From NCBI GenBank assembly GCA_041595875.1, contig JBFHJN010000044.1:1-21536 (forward strand): 21,536 nucleotides of DNA. Reading direction: 5' to 3'. Below, in pieces: positions 1-6,846 of this stretch (its first letter is position 1; each line of letters opens with the position of its first letter). The notes under the pieces are model-generated. The model ran no database searches. It was given only the letters and a program-made list of their open reading frames with translations, and was not told the origin of the DNA. This stretch comes from UBA2279 sp041595875 (GTDB lineage: Bacteria; Actinomycetota; Coriobacteriia; Anaerosomatales; Anaerosomataceae). The translations under genes were made by a program, and so were the position numbers.

Positions 1-252
1 CACTACGTCGCTGGTCTGCAGCGCGAAGTGCACAAAGCCGAGTGCTTTGCCGCTGTGCTGGATGGAAGGAGGGGTCTGGGCGTACCAGAAGAGCTCGATC
101 TGCATCTGGTCCAACTGCATGAAGGTGATGGTGCGTGAGTCGTCATCGCTGGGGATGACGAGCGCCTTGGTGAAGCCGAGCGCCTCGTAGAAAGCGACGG
201 AGCGTTCCAGGTCGCTGACGATGATGCCTATGTGGTGCGGGCGAAGCTGCAT
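1..252 (-). CDS. VOC (glyoxalase/bleomycin-resistance fold) family protein, C-terminus cut by window edge
   Basis: The 84 visible codons encode a classic VOC beta-alpha-beta-beta-beta start: MQLRPHHIGIIVSDLERSVA, then FYEALGF, a strand containing ITFMQLDQMQIELFWY, and HFALQTSDV at the window edge. His7 of the HHIGI strand sits where VOC enzymes often place a metal ligand. The reading frame runs off the left end, so the second half of the fold is not seen. I chose the ATG at 252-250 because AAAGGAGG lies 5 nt upstream (258-265). A nearer ATG at 256 is in another frame with only 1 nt of spacing. VOC members include glyoxalases, methylmalonyl-CoA epimerases, dioxygenases and resistance proteins, and the substrate cannot be told here. 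It is divergent from the two-component system at 434. Confidence 0.88.
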   Translation of the reverse strand, partial: MQLRPHHIGIIVSDLERSVAFYEALGFTKALVIPSDDDSRTITFMQLDQMQIELFWYAQTPPSIQHSGKALGFVHFALQTSDVV

Positions 253-327
253 GCATGCCTCCTTTGGTGAGTGCACCCATGGTAGCGCGAGAGGAGCTGC
301 GCGTCTTGCGGGGGTCACAAGCGCGCC

Positions 328-358
328 AGGTTGTGGGACTGTAACCTAGAGACAACCT
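328..358. promoter_or_regulatory. AACCT repeat cluster upstream of the response regulator (candidate operator)
   Basis: In the divergent spacer between the VOC gene and the response regulator, AGGTTGT (328-334) and ACAACCT (352-358) form a perfect 7-bp inverted repeat. A third AACCT copy lies at 343-347. The two direct AACCT copies (343 and 354) are 11 bp apart, the helical spacing typical of tandem half-sites for OmpR/PhoB-family regulators. This makes autoregulation by the gene at 434 plausible. It is inference: no convincing -35/-10 pair could be placed with confidence. Confidence 0.4.
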
Positions 359-433
359 GACGTGCACAGTGCGCGAGCGAGTATCAGACCAGGATCGACC
401 CGATCGTGCGCTCAGTGGCGAAAGGACTATCAC

Positions 434-1132
434 ATGCTGAACGAGACACAGATACTCGTCGTTGAGGATGACCCTGCTGTCGCTCGAAGCCTGACCGAGG
501 CGCTGGAGCGAGAGAACTACAAGGTCGTATGGGAGGACACCGCCGAGGGCGCTGTGACCCGTGCACAGGAGATCAACCCGCATCTAGTGCTGCTGGATGT
601 CCGCTTGCCGGACGGATCCGGCTTTGACGTGTGCCGACGGATGCGCGAGCACGGACTGCGCATGCCCGTGATCATCCTCACCGTCCAAGACGACGAGATC
701 GACAAGGTCGTCGGCCTTGAGGTGGGCGCTGACGACTACCTCACCAAACCCTACCGCCTGCGTGAGCTCCTCGCTCGCGTTCGCGCTCAGCTTCGCAGGG
801 CGTACGGCTCGCTTGCCGCAACCGGCGGGGACGTCTTGTACGCGGGCGACCTCGTGATCGACCGAGGCAGAGGCACCGTCTCGCGCGGTGGCGAGGACAT
901 CGTGCTCACCCCCACCGAGTTCAGGCTGCTTGTGCACTTCGCGCAGCATCCCGGGCAGGTCTTTGGCCGCGACCGGTTGCTGGAAGCGGTCTGGGGTTAC
1001 TCGGCAGATCTGTCCGACGAGAAGACGGTCAACGTCCACATCAGGCGGCTGCGCGAGAAGATCGAGCGCGACCCGGCCGAGCCGGAGCTGATCGCCACCG
1101 TGCGCGGACTGGGCTACAAGCTGAACAACTGA
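434..1132 (+). CDS. OmpR/PhoB-family response regulator
   Basis: This 232-residue cytoplasmic transcription factor has an N-terminal receiver domain (about residues 5-120) and a C-terminal winged-helix DNA-binding domain (about 130-230). Visible receiver residues are the acidic pair D12/D13, phospho-acceptor D55 in LVLLDVRLPDG, the switch residue T83 and K105 in the LTKP motif. The winged-helix half carries LTPTEFRLL, the ...VWGYSADLSDEKTVNVHIRRLR recognition region and a GLGYKL end, all typical of the family. I start at the ATG at 434 (MLNETQILVVEDD) because AAAGGA precedes it and the receiver fold begins at once; an upstream in-frame ATG at 362 would add 24 unrelated residues. The kinase gene follows after 25 nt, so the pair is co-transcribed. 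The likely target is the adjacent DUF4405/flavoprotein/ferredoxin module. Confidence 0.96.
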   Translation: MLNETQILVVEDDPAVARSLTEALERENYKVVWEDTAEGAVTRAQEINPHLVLLDVRLPDGSGFDVCRRMREHGLRMPVIILTVQDDEIDKVVGLEVGADDYLTKPYRLRELLARVRAQLRRAYGSLAATGGDVLYAGDLVIDRGRGTVSRGGEDIVLTPTEFRLLVHFAQHPGQVFGRDRLLEAVWGYSADLSDEKTVNVHIRRLREKIERDPAEPELIATVRGLGYKLNN

Positions 1133-1157
1133 CGGAGCAACCGGCCAAAGGAGCACA

Positions 1158-2483
1158 GTGTCCAGACCCATATCGCTCAGGACGCGCCTTTCTCGCGAGT
1201 ACGCGGGGATCGCACTGCTCACCGCCCTGCTGCTTGGGGCGATACTGGCGCTCGTGCTCCCGCCGTTTTTCACGCAGCTTGAGATGACGTACCTGCAAGA
1301 CGCGGGCCGCAGTCTCAACGCCCGGCTTGGAGACACCCGGGTGCTCGATCTTGAAGACGACGCCGCGCTGCAGGCTGAGATCGAGCAGTTCGGGCAGGTC
1401 AACCGAGTGAGCGTGTCGATACTGGACGAGACAGGCGCCGTGCTTGCGGAGTACTCGCTTGACGATGTCGCCACCGCGATCTCAGACGAGACGCTCACCC
1501 AGCCGCTGGGTCCCGCAGGGAGCCCCGCGCTGCTGCAAGCCGAGATCTCCGGCGGTCCCGACGCTGGCGCCGGCCTCATCACCAGCATCGTGTGGGCGTG
1601 GGCCATCGCCGGCTCGCTGGCCGTGATCATCGCGGCGCTGTTCGGCTACATCCTGGCCGGCCGCGTGAGCGCCCCCATCGCGGAACTCACGCGCGCCAGT
1701 GGCGACATGGCCGCCGGCGCCCTGTCCGTGCGCGCCACCGTGCAGGGCGACGCAGAAGTGCAGCAGCTCGCCTCGGCATTCAACGAGATGGCCGAGGGGA
1801 TCGAAGACACCTTTGACTCGCTGCGCCGCTTCACCGGCGACGCGGCGCACGAGATAGGCACGCCGCTCACAGCGCTGCAGGCGGACCTGGAGCTGGCGCA
1901 AGACGCCTCAAGCGAAACGCACGTCCGCGAGCTGCTGGAGCGCTCGCTGGGCCACAGCGAGCGGGTAGGCAAGCTCACACGCGACTTGCTGGCCCTCTCG
2001 CGGCTGGAATCCGTGGGCGCGGTTGCCGAGCAGCAGCAAGTCGACCTGAAGGCGCTGGCCGAGGCAGCCGTGGACAGCGCCTCCTCGCGTGCGGAGCGGG
2101 CCGGCATCAGCCTGACGGCGCAGCTGAGCAGCGAGGATGTCCGGACGCTGGGCGACCCGCTGGCGCTCAGCAGGGCGCTGGGCAACCTGGTGGATAACGC
2201 GCTCAAGTTCACCCCCGCAGGCGGCACGGTCGTAGTGAGCGTGGACCGCAAGGGCGACAGCGCGCTGTTACGCGTTGCCGACACCGGTCTTGGCATCGCC
2301 GAGAAAGACATGTCGCTCATCTTCGAACGCTTCCATCGCGCACGCTCCGCAGCCGCCATTCCCGGCAGCGGGCTGGGACTTGCCATCGTGAAGGCGATCG
2401 TGGACGTCCACCGCGGAGAGATCACCGTTTCAAGCGACGAGTCCGGCACCGTCTTCGAAATCACGCTGCCTGCCGCGCAGTAG
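1158..2483 (+). CDS. Membrane sensor histidine kinase, partner of the upstream regulator
   Basis: This 441-residue HAMP-type kinase should phosphorylate the regulator encoded just upstream. It has a transmembrane helix at about residues 15-36, an extracytoplasmic sensor of about 100 residues, and a second helix at about 140-165 ending in GYILAGRVSAPI. HAMP and HisKA domains follow, with the phospho-acceptor H231 in AAHEIGTPLTAL, and then a HATPase domain. The ATPase boxes are visible: N box NLVDNALKFTP (around N343-N347), G1 DTGLGI (D375 on) and G2 GSGLGLAIVKA (from about G403). The start is GTG at 1158 with AAAGGAG 4 nt upstream. The sensor domain contains VSVSILDETGAVLAEYS, which suggests a PAS/Cache-like strand order. 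The ligand is unknown; redox state or an external electron acceptor is a guess from context. Confidence 0.96.
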   Translation: MSRPISLRTRLSREYAGIALLTALLLGAILALVLPPFFTQLEMTYLQDAGRSLNARLGDTRVLDLEDDAALQAEIEQFGQVNRVSVSILDETGAVLAEYSLDDVATAISDETLTQPLGPAGSPALLQAEISGGPDAGAGLITSIVWAWAIAGSLAVIIAALFGYILAGRVSAPIAELTRASGDMAAGALSVRATVQGDAEVQQLASAFNEMAEGIEDTFDSLRRFTGDAAHEIGTPLTALQADLELAQDASSETHVRELLERSLGHSERVGKLTRDLLALSRLESVGAVAEQQQVDLKALAEAAVDSASSRAERAGISLTAQLSSEDVRTLGDPLALSRALGNLVDNALKFTPAGGTVVVSVDRKGDSALLRVADTGLGIAEKDMSLIFERFHRARSAAAIPGSGLGLAIVKAIVDVHRGEITVSSDESGTVFEITLPAAQ

Positions 2484-2495
2484 GATTTCGATACC

Positions 2496-2502
2496 GTAAC
2501 CT
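2496..2502 (+). promoter_or_regulatory. GTAACCT motif upstream of the flavoprotein operon
   Basis: The 102-nt spacer between the kinase stop and the DUF4405 start holds GTAACCT, the same 7-mer found at 341-347 upstream of the response regulator. Only one copy is present; the position 11 bp downstream reads AATGT rather than AACCT. It may be a weaker binding site for the same regulator. A 7-mer match alone is weak evidence. Confidence 0.2.
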
Positions 2503-2585
2503 CACTGGAATGTGGCTTGAATTCGCAACACGCACCATCTCCTTAGAGCCTGATCAGCAGGGCCACACAGATGGAGGAGATGGAC

Positions 2586-2912
2586 ATGAGCAAGGTACGC
2601 ACACTCTTCGTGATCGATCTGGTCATCGCCGCCGCGTTCCTCGTGGCCGGGGCAAGCGCAGTCGCATTCCTGGTGCCGTTCTCGGCGATCGAGTTCGCAA
2701 CGGCTTCCGTGGAAGCGACGTTCCTGGGACTTGGCTACGGCGTGTGGCACACGCTGCACCTGTACTCCGGCCTGGTGATGATCGTTGGCGGGCTCATCCA
2801 CTTCGCAATGCACTGGAGCTGGATGACGAACGTAGCCAAGGGCATGCTCCCTGGTGCCAAAAGCCGCAAGGCCGCACAGTCTGCTGCTCAGACCGCCGCT
2901 GACGCTGCTTAG
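2586..2912 (+). CDS. DUF4405-type small membrane protein, putative b-type cytochrome subunit
   Basis: The protein has 108 residues. One helix spans about residues 8-32. A second spans about 55-76 with the histidine pattern WHTLHLYSG...IHFAMHWSWM (H55, H58, H72, H76). This pattern is characteristic of DUF4405 proteins, whose histidines are thought to bind heme b as in small cytochrome b subunits. Only two helices are present, so a working quinone/heme bundle would need a dimer or a partner. The tail is Ala/Lys/Gln-rich and probably cytoplasmic. I start at the ATG at 2586 because GGAGGAG lies 6 nt upstream; an in-frame ATG at 2571 overlaps that site and adds only MEEMD. It is 27 nt upstream of the Tat flavoprotein and is its likely membrane electron-transfer partner. 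Confidence 0.82.
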   Translation: MSKVRTLFVIDLVIAAAFLVAGASAVAFLVPFSAIEFATASVEATFLGLGYGVWHTLHLYSGLVMIVGGLIHFAMHWSWMTNVAKGMLPGAKSRKAAQSAAQTAADAA

Positions 2913-2939
2913 TCAGTCAACAAGACAAGGAGCAGAAAG

Positions 2940-4787
2940 ATGTCTGAAGAAACGAAGGGCCTCGATAGGCGGGACTTCCTGAAGACCACAGGATTCGGCC
3001 TTGCAGCGCTCACGTTCGCCGGAATGGGCGGACTTCTCATCAAGAACGAGGCTGTGGCCGCTGTTGAAGAGCTGCCGCTCTCCCGGATCGACACCGACGT
3101 GCTCGTCATCGGTGGAGGCTACGCCGGCGCGTTTGCCGCCGTGGAAGCCAAGAAGTCCGGCCAGAACGTGGTGCTCGTGGACAAGGGCACCGTGGGTCGC
3201 TCGGGCCAGACTCCGTGGGCCAACGGTTTCAACGTGTTCGACGCCGCGGCAGGCGACGACGAGGAGACCATGCGCACGGGTGTTGCCACGGCCAGTGAGT
3301 ACCTGAACAACCCCGACTGGCTAGAGCTGCAGTTCGAGGACTCGAAGCTGCGCTGGGACGACATGACCGAGTGGGGCTTCCAAGATCCGTCGCTGCGCCA
3401 CCCGCACCTCGCCCTGCGCGACAAGCTGGTAGAAAGCGACGTCCGGCTGGTGGAGCGCACCATGCTCACCGAGCTGCTGATGGACAACGGCACGGTCGTG
3501 GGTGCCATCGGCTTCTCGATGGACACCGAGGAGACCGTTGCCGTGGTCGCCAAGGCCACCGTCCTGTGCGCAGGCGCCGGCTCGTTCAAGGCCTCCGGCT
3601 TCCCCATCCAGGGCCTCACCTCGGACGGCGATGCCATGGCGTACCGCGCGGGATCGGCCATCTCGGGCAAGGAGTTCAACGACTTCCATTTCACATCTGC
3701 CGAGACACCCGCCGACTGTTACGGCCAGTGGGAAGGCATGTGGACGGCGGGCGTCTCCGAGACGCACGGCGCCGCCGGCGGCGGCATGCTGCTCTCCTCG
3801 GCGATCAGCGCGCACACCGGTGAAAGCTCCGGCGACATGGGCGGCGCTCCCGGTGGTGACTCCGAAGGCAGTGCCCCCGGCGGCGACTCCGCGGGCGAAC
3901 GGCCTGAAGGCGGACCCCCAAGCGGCGAATCAGAGGGCGGCATGGCTGCGGCCGCGCCTCCTGACGGCGAATCCGGCGGCGGAGCACCGGGCGGCGAATC
4001 GGGCGGCGGCTCGATGCCCGGTCAGTCCCAGGGCGTACAGGTAGGAGGCGCGGCCACCGGGCTGGGCATCCACAAGGCGGAAGGCGTCTGGCCCACCGAC
4101 ATGACCGGTGCAAGCAACGTGCCCGGGCTATGGGCGGCCGGCGACGGACTGGCCTCCATGCTCTGCGGCGCCTCGTACGCCGGTGTGGGGCTCTCCAGCT
4201 CCGGCTCGGCCGTGCAGGGTGCGCGTGCCGGCGCGGGTGCGGCGGTCTATGCCGCGAAGACCTCGGCGCCGAACGTCTCGGACAGCACGCTCGATGCTGT
4301 CAGGACCGAAGTGCTCGCTCCGCGCAACCGTGAAACCGGCTACTCCCCCGCATGGGTGACGCAGCTGCTGCAGAACACGATGTTCCCCTACTACGTGCTC
4401 CACGTGGCAAAGGAAGACCGCCTGCAGGCCGCGCTCACGCAGATCATGTTCCTGCAAGAGCACATGGTCCCCATGCTGGTCGCCTCGGACACGCACGACC
4501 TCAAGCTGGCGCACGAGACCAAGAACATGCTGCTGAACGCGGAGATGAAACTGCGGGCCTCGCTGTTCCGCACGGAAAGCCGCGGCACGCACTACCGCGA
4601 GGATTACCCCGCCCGCGACGATGCCAACTGGCTCGCCTGGGTGCTGATCCAGCAGGATGAGAACGGCGACATGGCGCTGAGCAAAGAGATGATCCCGGAG
4701 AAGTGGTGGCCGGACATGACCGTTGACTATCAGACCCGTTATACGTCCAGGTTCCCCGGAGAACTCGCGTTCCTCGGGCTAGAGTAG
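2940..4787 (+). CDS. Tat-exported FAD-dependent oxidoreductase, fumarate reductase/SdhA superfamily, with low-complexity insert
   Basis: This 615-residue flavoprotein is predicted to act outside the cytoplasmic membrane. A twin-arginine signal is plain: DRRDFLK (R10-R11), a hydrophobic stretch, then a possible AVA cleavage site near residue 40. The FAD dinucleotide fold follows as VLVIGGGYAGAFAA (G58-G63) with an acidic strand end VLVDKG. The second FAD segment is VPGLWAAGDG, and the C-terminus has ESRGTHYREDY (546-556), as in succinate dehydrogenase, fumarate reductase and APS-reductase A subunits. The QFHPT substrate motif of true fumarate/succinate enzymes is replaced by FNDFHFTSAE, so the substrate is probably different. 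Residues about 294-364 are a Gly/Ser/Glu/Pro insert where capping-domain sequence is expected. The next gene, a ferredoxin, starts 12 nt after the stop. The Coriobacteriia-like context suggests anaerobic respiration of an unidentified acceptor. Confidence 0.9.
   Translation: MSEETKGLDRRDFLKTTGFGLAALTFAGMGGLLIKNEAVAAVEELPLSRIDTDVLVIGGGYAGAFAAVEAKKSGQNVVLVDKGTVGRSGQTPWANGFNVFDAAAGDDEETMRTGVATASEYLNNPDWLELQFEDSKLRWDDMTEWGFQDPSLRHPHLALRDKLVESDVRLVERTMLTELLMDNGTVVGAIGFSMDTEETVAVVAKATVLCAGAGSFKASGFPIQGLTSDGDAMAYRAGSAISGKEFNDFHFTSAETPADCYGQWEGMWTAGVSETHGAAGGGMLLSSAISAHTGESSGDMGGAPGGDSEGSAPGGDSAGERPEGGPPSGESEGGMAAAAPPDGESGGGAPGGESGGGSMPGQSQGVQVGGAATGLGIHKAEGVWPTDMTGASNVPGLWAAGDGLASMLCGASYAGVGLSSSGSAVQGARAGAGAAVYAAKTSAPNVSDSTLDAVRTEVLAPRNRETGYSPAWVTQLLQNTMFPYYVLHVAKEDRLQAALTQIMFLQEHMVPMLVASDTHDLKLAHETKNMLLNAEMKLRASLFRTESRGTHYREDYPARDDANWLAWVLIQQDENGDMALSKEMIPEKWWPDMTVDYQTRYTSRFPGELAFLGLE
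3819..4031 (+). repeat. Coding low-complexity repeat (Gly-Gly-Glu-Ser type) inside the flavoprotein
   Basis: About 70 codons encode degenerate short units such as GGDSEGSAPGGDS, GESEGG and GGAPGGESGGGS, interrupted by MAAAAPP. The reading frame stays open and the flanking enzyme sequence resumes in frame at GGAATGLG, so it is a genuine in-frame insert and not a frameshift. The repeats are degenerate at DNA level (roughly GGCGGCGAATC-like units), consistent with slippage-driven expansion. Confidence 0.8.
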
Positions 4788-4799
4788 AGAGGAAGACAG

Positions 4800-5021
4800 A
4801 TGGCCATCCAAAACATCGATGTGCGGCGCTGTATGGGATGCAAGACGTGCATCGTCACCTGCCCCACCGACGTCTTCCGCTTTGACGAGAAGTCCAACCA
4901 GGCGGTGGCGAAGTACCCCAGCGAGTGTCAGGTCTGCCAGATGTGCGCCAACTTCTGCCCGGTGGGTGCGATCACCGTGACTGCCGAGAAGTACATGCCG
5001 ATCCTGACAGCCTGGGGATAG
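4800..5021 (+). CDS. Small 2x[4Fe-4S] ferredoxin, partner of the flavoprotein
   Basis: This 73-residue protein has two complete CxxCxxCxxxCP motifs: C11, C14, C17, C21 and C43, C46, C49, C53, each followed by Pro. This is the standard bacterial two-cluster ferredoxin layout, resembling the B subunits that pair with APS-reductase-like flavoproteins. It starts 12 nt after the flavoprotein stop with GAGGAAG upstream, so the two are translated together. No signal peptide is visible, although the partner carries a Tat signal. If the two form a complex, the ferredoxin may be carried out folded by the Tat system, as small subunits of some hydrogenases and reductases are. Otherwise the electron path would have to cross the membrane by another route. 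A strong hairpin follows. Confidence 0.95.
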   Translation: MAIQNIDVRRCMGCKTCIVTCPTDVFRFDEKSNQAVAKYPSECQVCQMCANFCPVGAITVTAEKYMPILTAWG

Positions 5022-5036
5022 GCGCAAGACCGAAGA

Positions 5037-5068
5037 AACGAGCCGGGCGTCCCGACGTCCGGCTCGTT
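5037..5068. terminator. Bidirectional hairpin terminator between convergent genes
   Basis: A 14-bp stem (AACGAGCCGG plus GCGT pairing with ACGT plus CCGGCTCGTT, one G-T pair) closes on a 4-nt CCCG loop. It lies 15 nt after the ferredoxin stop and 7 nt beyond the DUF2164 stop on the other strand. The plus-strand 3' flank is T-rich (GCGTTTCTC), and the minus-strand flank reads TCTTCGG. It fits a factor-independent terminator that serves both strands. Confidence 0.85.
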
Positions 5069-5075
5069 GCGTTTC

Positions 5076-5363
5076 TCAGCGCTTCTTGAAAAAGTCGAAC
5101 TCCGGCTCGTAGACGACGCCTGCAAGGTCGAACACCGCGCTTTCCATGTGCTTCTGAGCGTCGGCGATGGCCTGGTTATAGATGCTGGGGCCTATCTCAC
5201 GCGAGAAGTAGTCAAGCACAAGACGCGCCTTGAGCTCGCCAATGTCCTCGTCGAGCTCCTCGGCAAAGAAGCGCTGGATCGACTCGAGGAGATAGGTCTC
5301 CGTATCCTGGTCCAGCTTCACGTCGATCACCGGTCCAATCCCGTTGCGGCCTGCTGGCACCAC
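5076..5363 (-). CDS. DUF2164 family protein
   Basis: The protein has up to 95 residues, with the conserved DUF2164 core FFAEELDEDIGELKA, then DYFSREIGPSIYNQAI, then DAQKHME, ending in YEPEFDFF. The family is widespread, small and of unknown function, probably cytoplasmic and helical. Two starts are possible, both GTG. One at 5363 has only a weak AGGGTGA upstream. One at 5330 gives VIDVKLDQ and 84 residues, closer to the usual family length of about 80. I report the longer form but consider 5330 equally likely. It is divergent from the spermidine-synthase-like gene and shares the downstream hairpin with the ferredoxin operon. Confidence 0.85.
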   Translation of the reverse strand: MVPAGRNGIGPVIDVKLDQDTETYLLESIQRFFAEELDEDIGELKARLVLDYFSREIGPSIYNQAIADAQKHMESAVFDLAGVVYEPEFDFFKKR

Positions 5364-5422
5364 TCACCCTACACGGCAGCTATACTCGGGGGCAACGAAC
5401 GTCTCGCGACAGAAGGCGACCA

Positions 5423-6235
5423 GTGTACGAACACCATTCCGGTCTCCACCGGGTCCGCGTCATAGACGGCAACGGCGTACGGCTGCTCAAGTTCGAGCGC
5501 AACGAGCAGTCCTCCATGCGGTTGGACGACCCGTTTGAGACCGACATCCAATACGTGGGCTACCTCCACCTCACCCTCGCCGTGAAACCCGACGCCGCGC
5601 GCACGCTTGCTATCGGGCTGGGCGGCGGCTCGGTGGTCAAACGCATGTGGCGCGACTACCCCGCCATGCACATCGATGTCGCCGAGATAGACCCTGAAGT
5701 CATCGAGGTGGCGTATGCGTTCTTCGAGCTGCCGGACGACGAACGCCTGCATGTCACCGCCGCCGACGGCCGCGACTTCCTGCTGATGACCCCGGGCACC
5801 TACGACATCATCATCGTGGACGCGTTCAACGACGATCACATCCCGCGTCCTTTGATGACCGAGGAGTTCTTGCGCGCATGCCGCGACAGGATGAGTGCGG
5901 ACGGCGTGATCGCCTACAACATCATCGGCTCGGTGTACGGCAGCCACAGCAAGCCCTTCAGGAGCCTGCATCGCACCGTCTCCAACGTGTGGCGCAACGT
6001 GTGGACCTTCCCCACAGGCATCGCCGAGGACACCCGCGACAACACCCGCAATATCATCCTGCTGGCCAGCGACGTCGATCTCACCGAAGACGAGTTGCTG
6101 GCCCGCATCGCAAGCCGCGTGGACGGCCTGGTGACGGTGCCCGCCTTCGAGCGCTTCGGCGAGGATCTCTACCGCGGCAAGGTGCGCACCGGCGACGTGC
6201 CGCTGCTGTTGGACGAGCAGCGACGCTCGACGTAG
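5423..6235 (+). CDS. Spermidine synthase-like (polyamine aminopropyltransferase fold) protein
   Basis: This 270-residue Rossmann-fold protein has the S-adenosyl-type ligand pocket of spermidine synthases: LAIGLGGGSVVKRM (motif I), VAEIDPEVIEVA (motif II), LHVTAADGRDFL, then YDIIIVDAFNDDHIP. Canonical aminopropyltransferases follow the last strand with a D-x-x-D-P-x-G-P-A type loop. Here it reads DAFNDDHIPRPL, so classical polyamine synthesis is uncertain. Many bacterial 'spermidine synthase-like' proteins share this altered loop and are of unknown function. The start is GTG at 5423 with AGAAGGCGA just upstream. A TATACT (5381-5386) in the divergent spacer may be a -10 element, but no good -35 accompanies it. 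It converges on the exonuclease gene with a 5-nt gap. Confidence 0.8.
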   Translation: MYEHHSGLHRVRVIDGNGVRLLKFERNEQSSMRLDDPFETDIQYVGYLHLTLAVKPDAARTLAIGLGGGSVVKRMWRDYPAMHIDVAEIDPEVIEVAYAFFELPDDERLHVTAADGRDFLLMTPGTYDIIIVDAFNDDHIPRPLMTEEFLRACRDRMSADGVIAYNIIGSVYGSHSKPFRSLHRTVSNVWRNVWTFPTGIAEDTRDNTRNIILLASDVDLTEDELLARIASRVDGLVTVPAFERFGEDLYRGKVRTGDVPLLLDEQRRST

Positions 6236-6240
6236 GTCCC

Positions 6241-6846
6241 CTACAGGCTACTTAGCCTCAAGCCGAGCCGGTCGACGGCGTCTTGCACCGTGGCCACGCC
6301 CAGGGCGTCTCGGCAGCTCAAGGCCACATGAGCGCAGGCCAGGGCATCGGATGCAGCGTCATGGTGCTGCAAGACGATGCCACAGTGGTCGCACACCGTT
6401 GGCAGCTGATGGTTGCGCAGCTGCGGGAACGCACGTCTCGCCATCTGGCACGAGCATGTGTACAGCGTCTGCGGCAACGGGATCCGGTAGTGGCTATGCA
6501 GCGCGCGCAGCACCGAGATATCGAAGCTGGCCCAGTGCGCCAACACGCGGCGCCCCTGCAAGAACGGCTCGATCGCCGAGAAGAGCTCCGCGTAGGTGGG
6601 CGCGCTTTGCGTGCGCGACGGCGTGATGCCGTGGACCTCGATGTTGCGGTGATCGTAGCGGTTGCCCGGAGGCCGGATCAGCCAGTCCGCGGTACTGACC
6701 ACCGTCCCTTCGGCTATGACCGCCACTCCCAAAGAACACGCGGAGTCACGCTCAGAGGTGGCGGTCTCGAAGTCGATGGCTATCCAGGTATCGTCCGGAT
6801 CGACGGACGCGGGTCCGGCCCCGCTCCTATTCCGCGTCTGCGACAT
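6241..6846 (-). CDS. DEDDh-family 3'-5' exonuclease (DnaQ-like)
   Basis: The protein has 201 residues with the four acidic residues and the histidine of DEDDh exonucleases: D25 and E27 in AIDFET, D109 in HWASFDISVL, H162 and D167 in HHDAASDA. VHGITP near residue 71 is also typical of DNA polymerase III epsilon-like single-domain exonucleases. No BRCT, UvrC or helicase extension is present. It should degrade DNA or RNA 3' ends in the cytoplasm, in repair or nucleic-acid turnover. The start is chosen at the ATG at 6846 (MSQTRN), which overlaps the end of the aldo/keto reductase gene by 20 nt, consistent with translational coupling. An in-frame ATG at 6915 would overlap it by far more and add residues unlike the family. 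Confidence 0.9.
   Translation of the reverse strand: MSQTRNRSGAGPASVDPDDTWIAIDFETATSERDSACSLGVAVIAEGTVVSTADWLIRPPGNRYDHRNIEVHGITPSRTQSAPTYAELFSAIEPFLQGRRVLAHWASFDISVLRALHSHYRIPLPQTLYTCSCQMARRAFPQLRNHQLPTVCDHCGIVLQHHDAASDALACAHVALSCRDALGVATVQDAVDRLGLRLSSL

Noticed and set aside
143..583. A 146-codon minus-strand frame across the VOC gene start and the response regulator spacer
   Set aside because: It is in a different frame from the VOC protein and reads through the divergent regulatory region; the VOC frame starting at 252 has the ribosome site and the fold.
5381..5386. TATACT as a promoter -10 for the spermidine-synthase-like gene
   Set aside because: No acceptable -35 lies about 17 nt upstream, so I did not list it as a promoter feature.
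6232..6244. Small GTAGG/CCTAC hairpin between convergent stops
   Set aside because: A 5-bp stem with a 3-nt loop that includes stop-codon bases on both sides is too weak to call a terminator.
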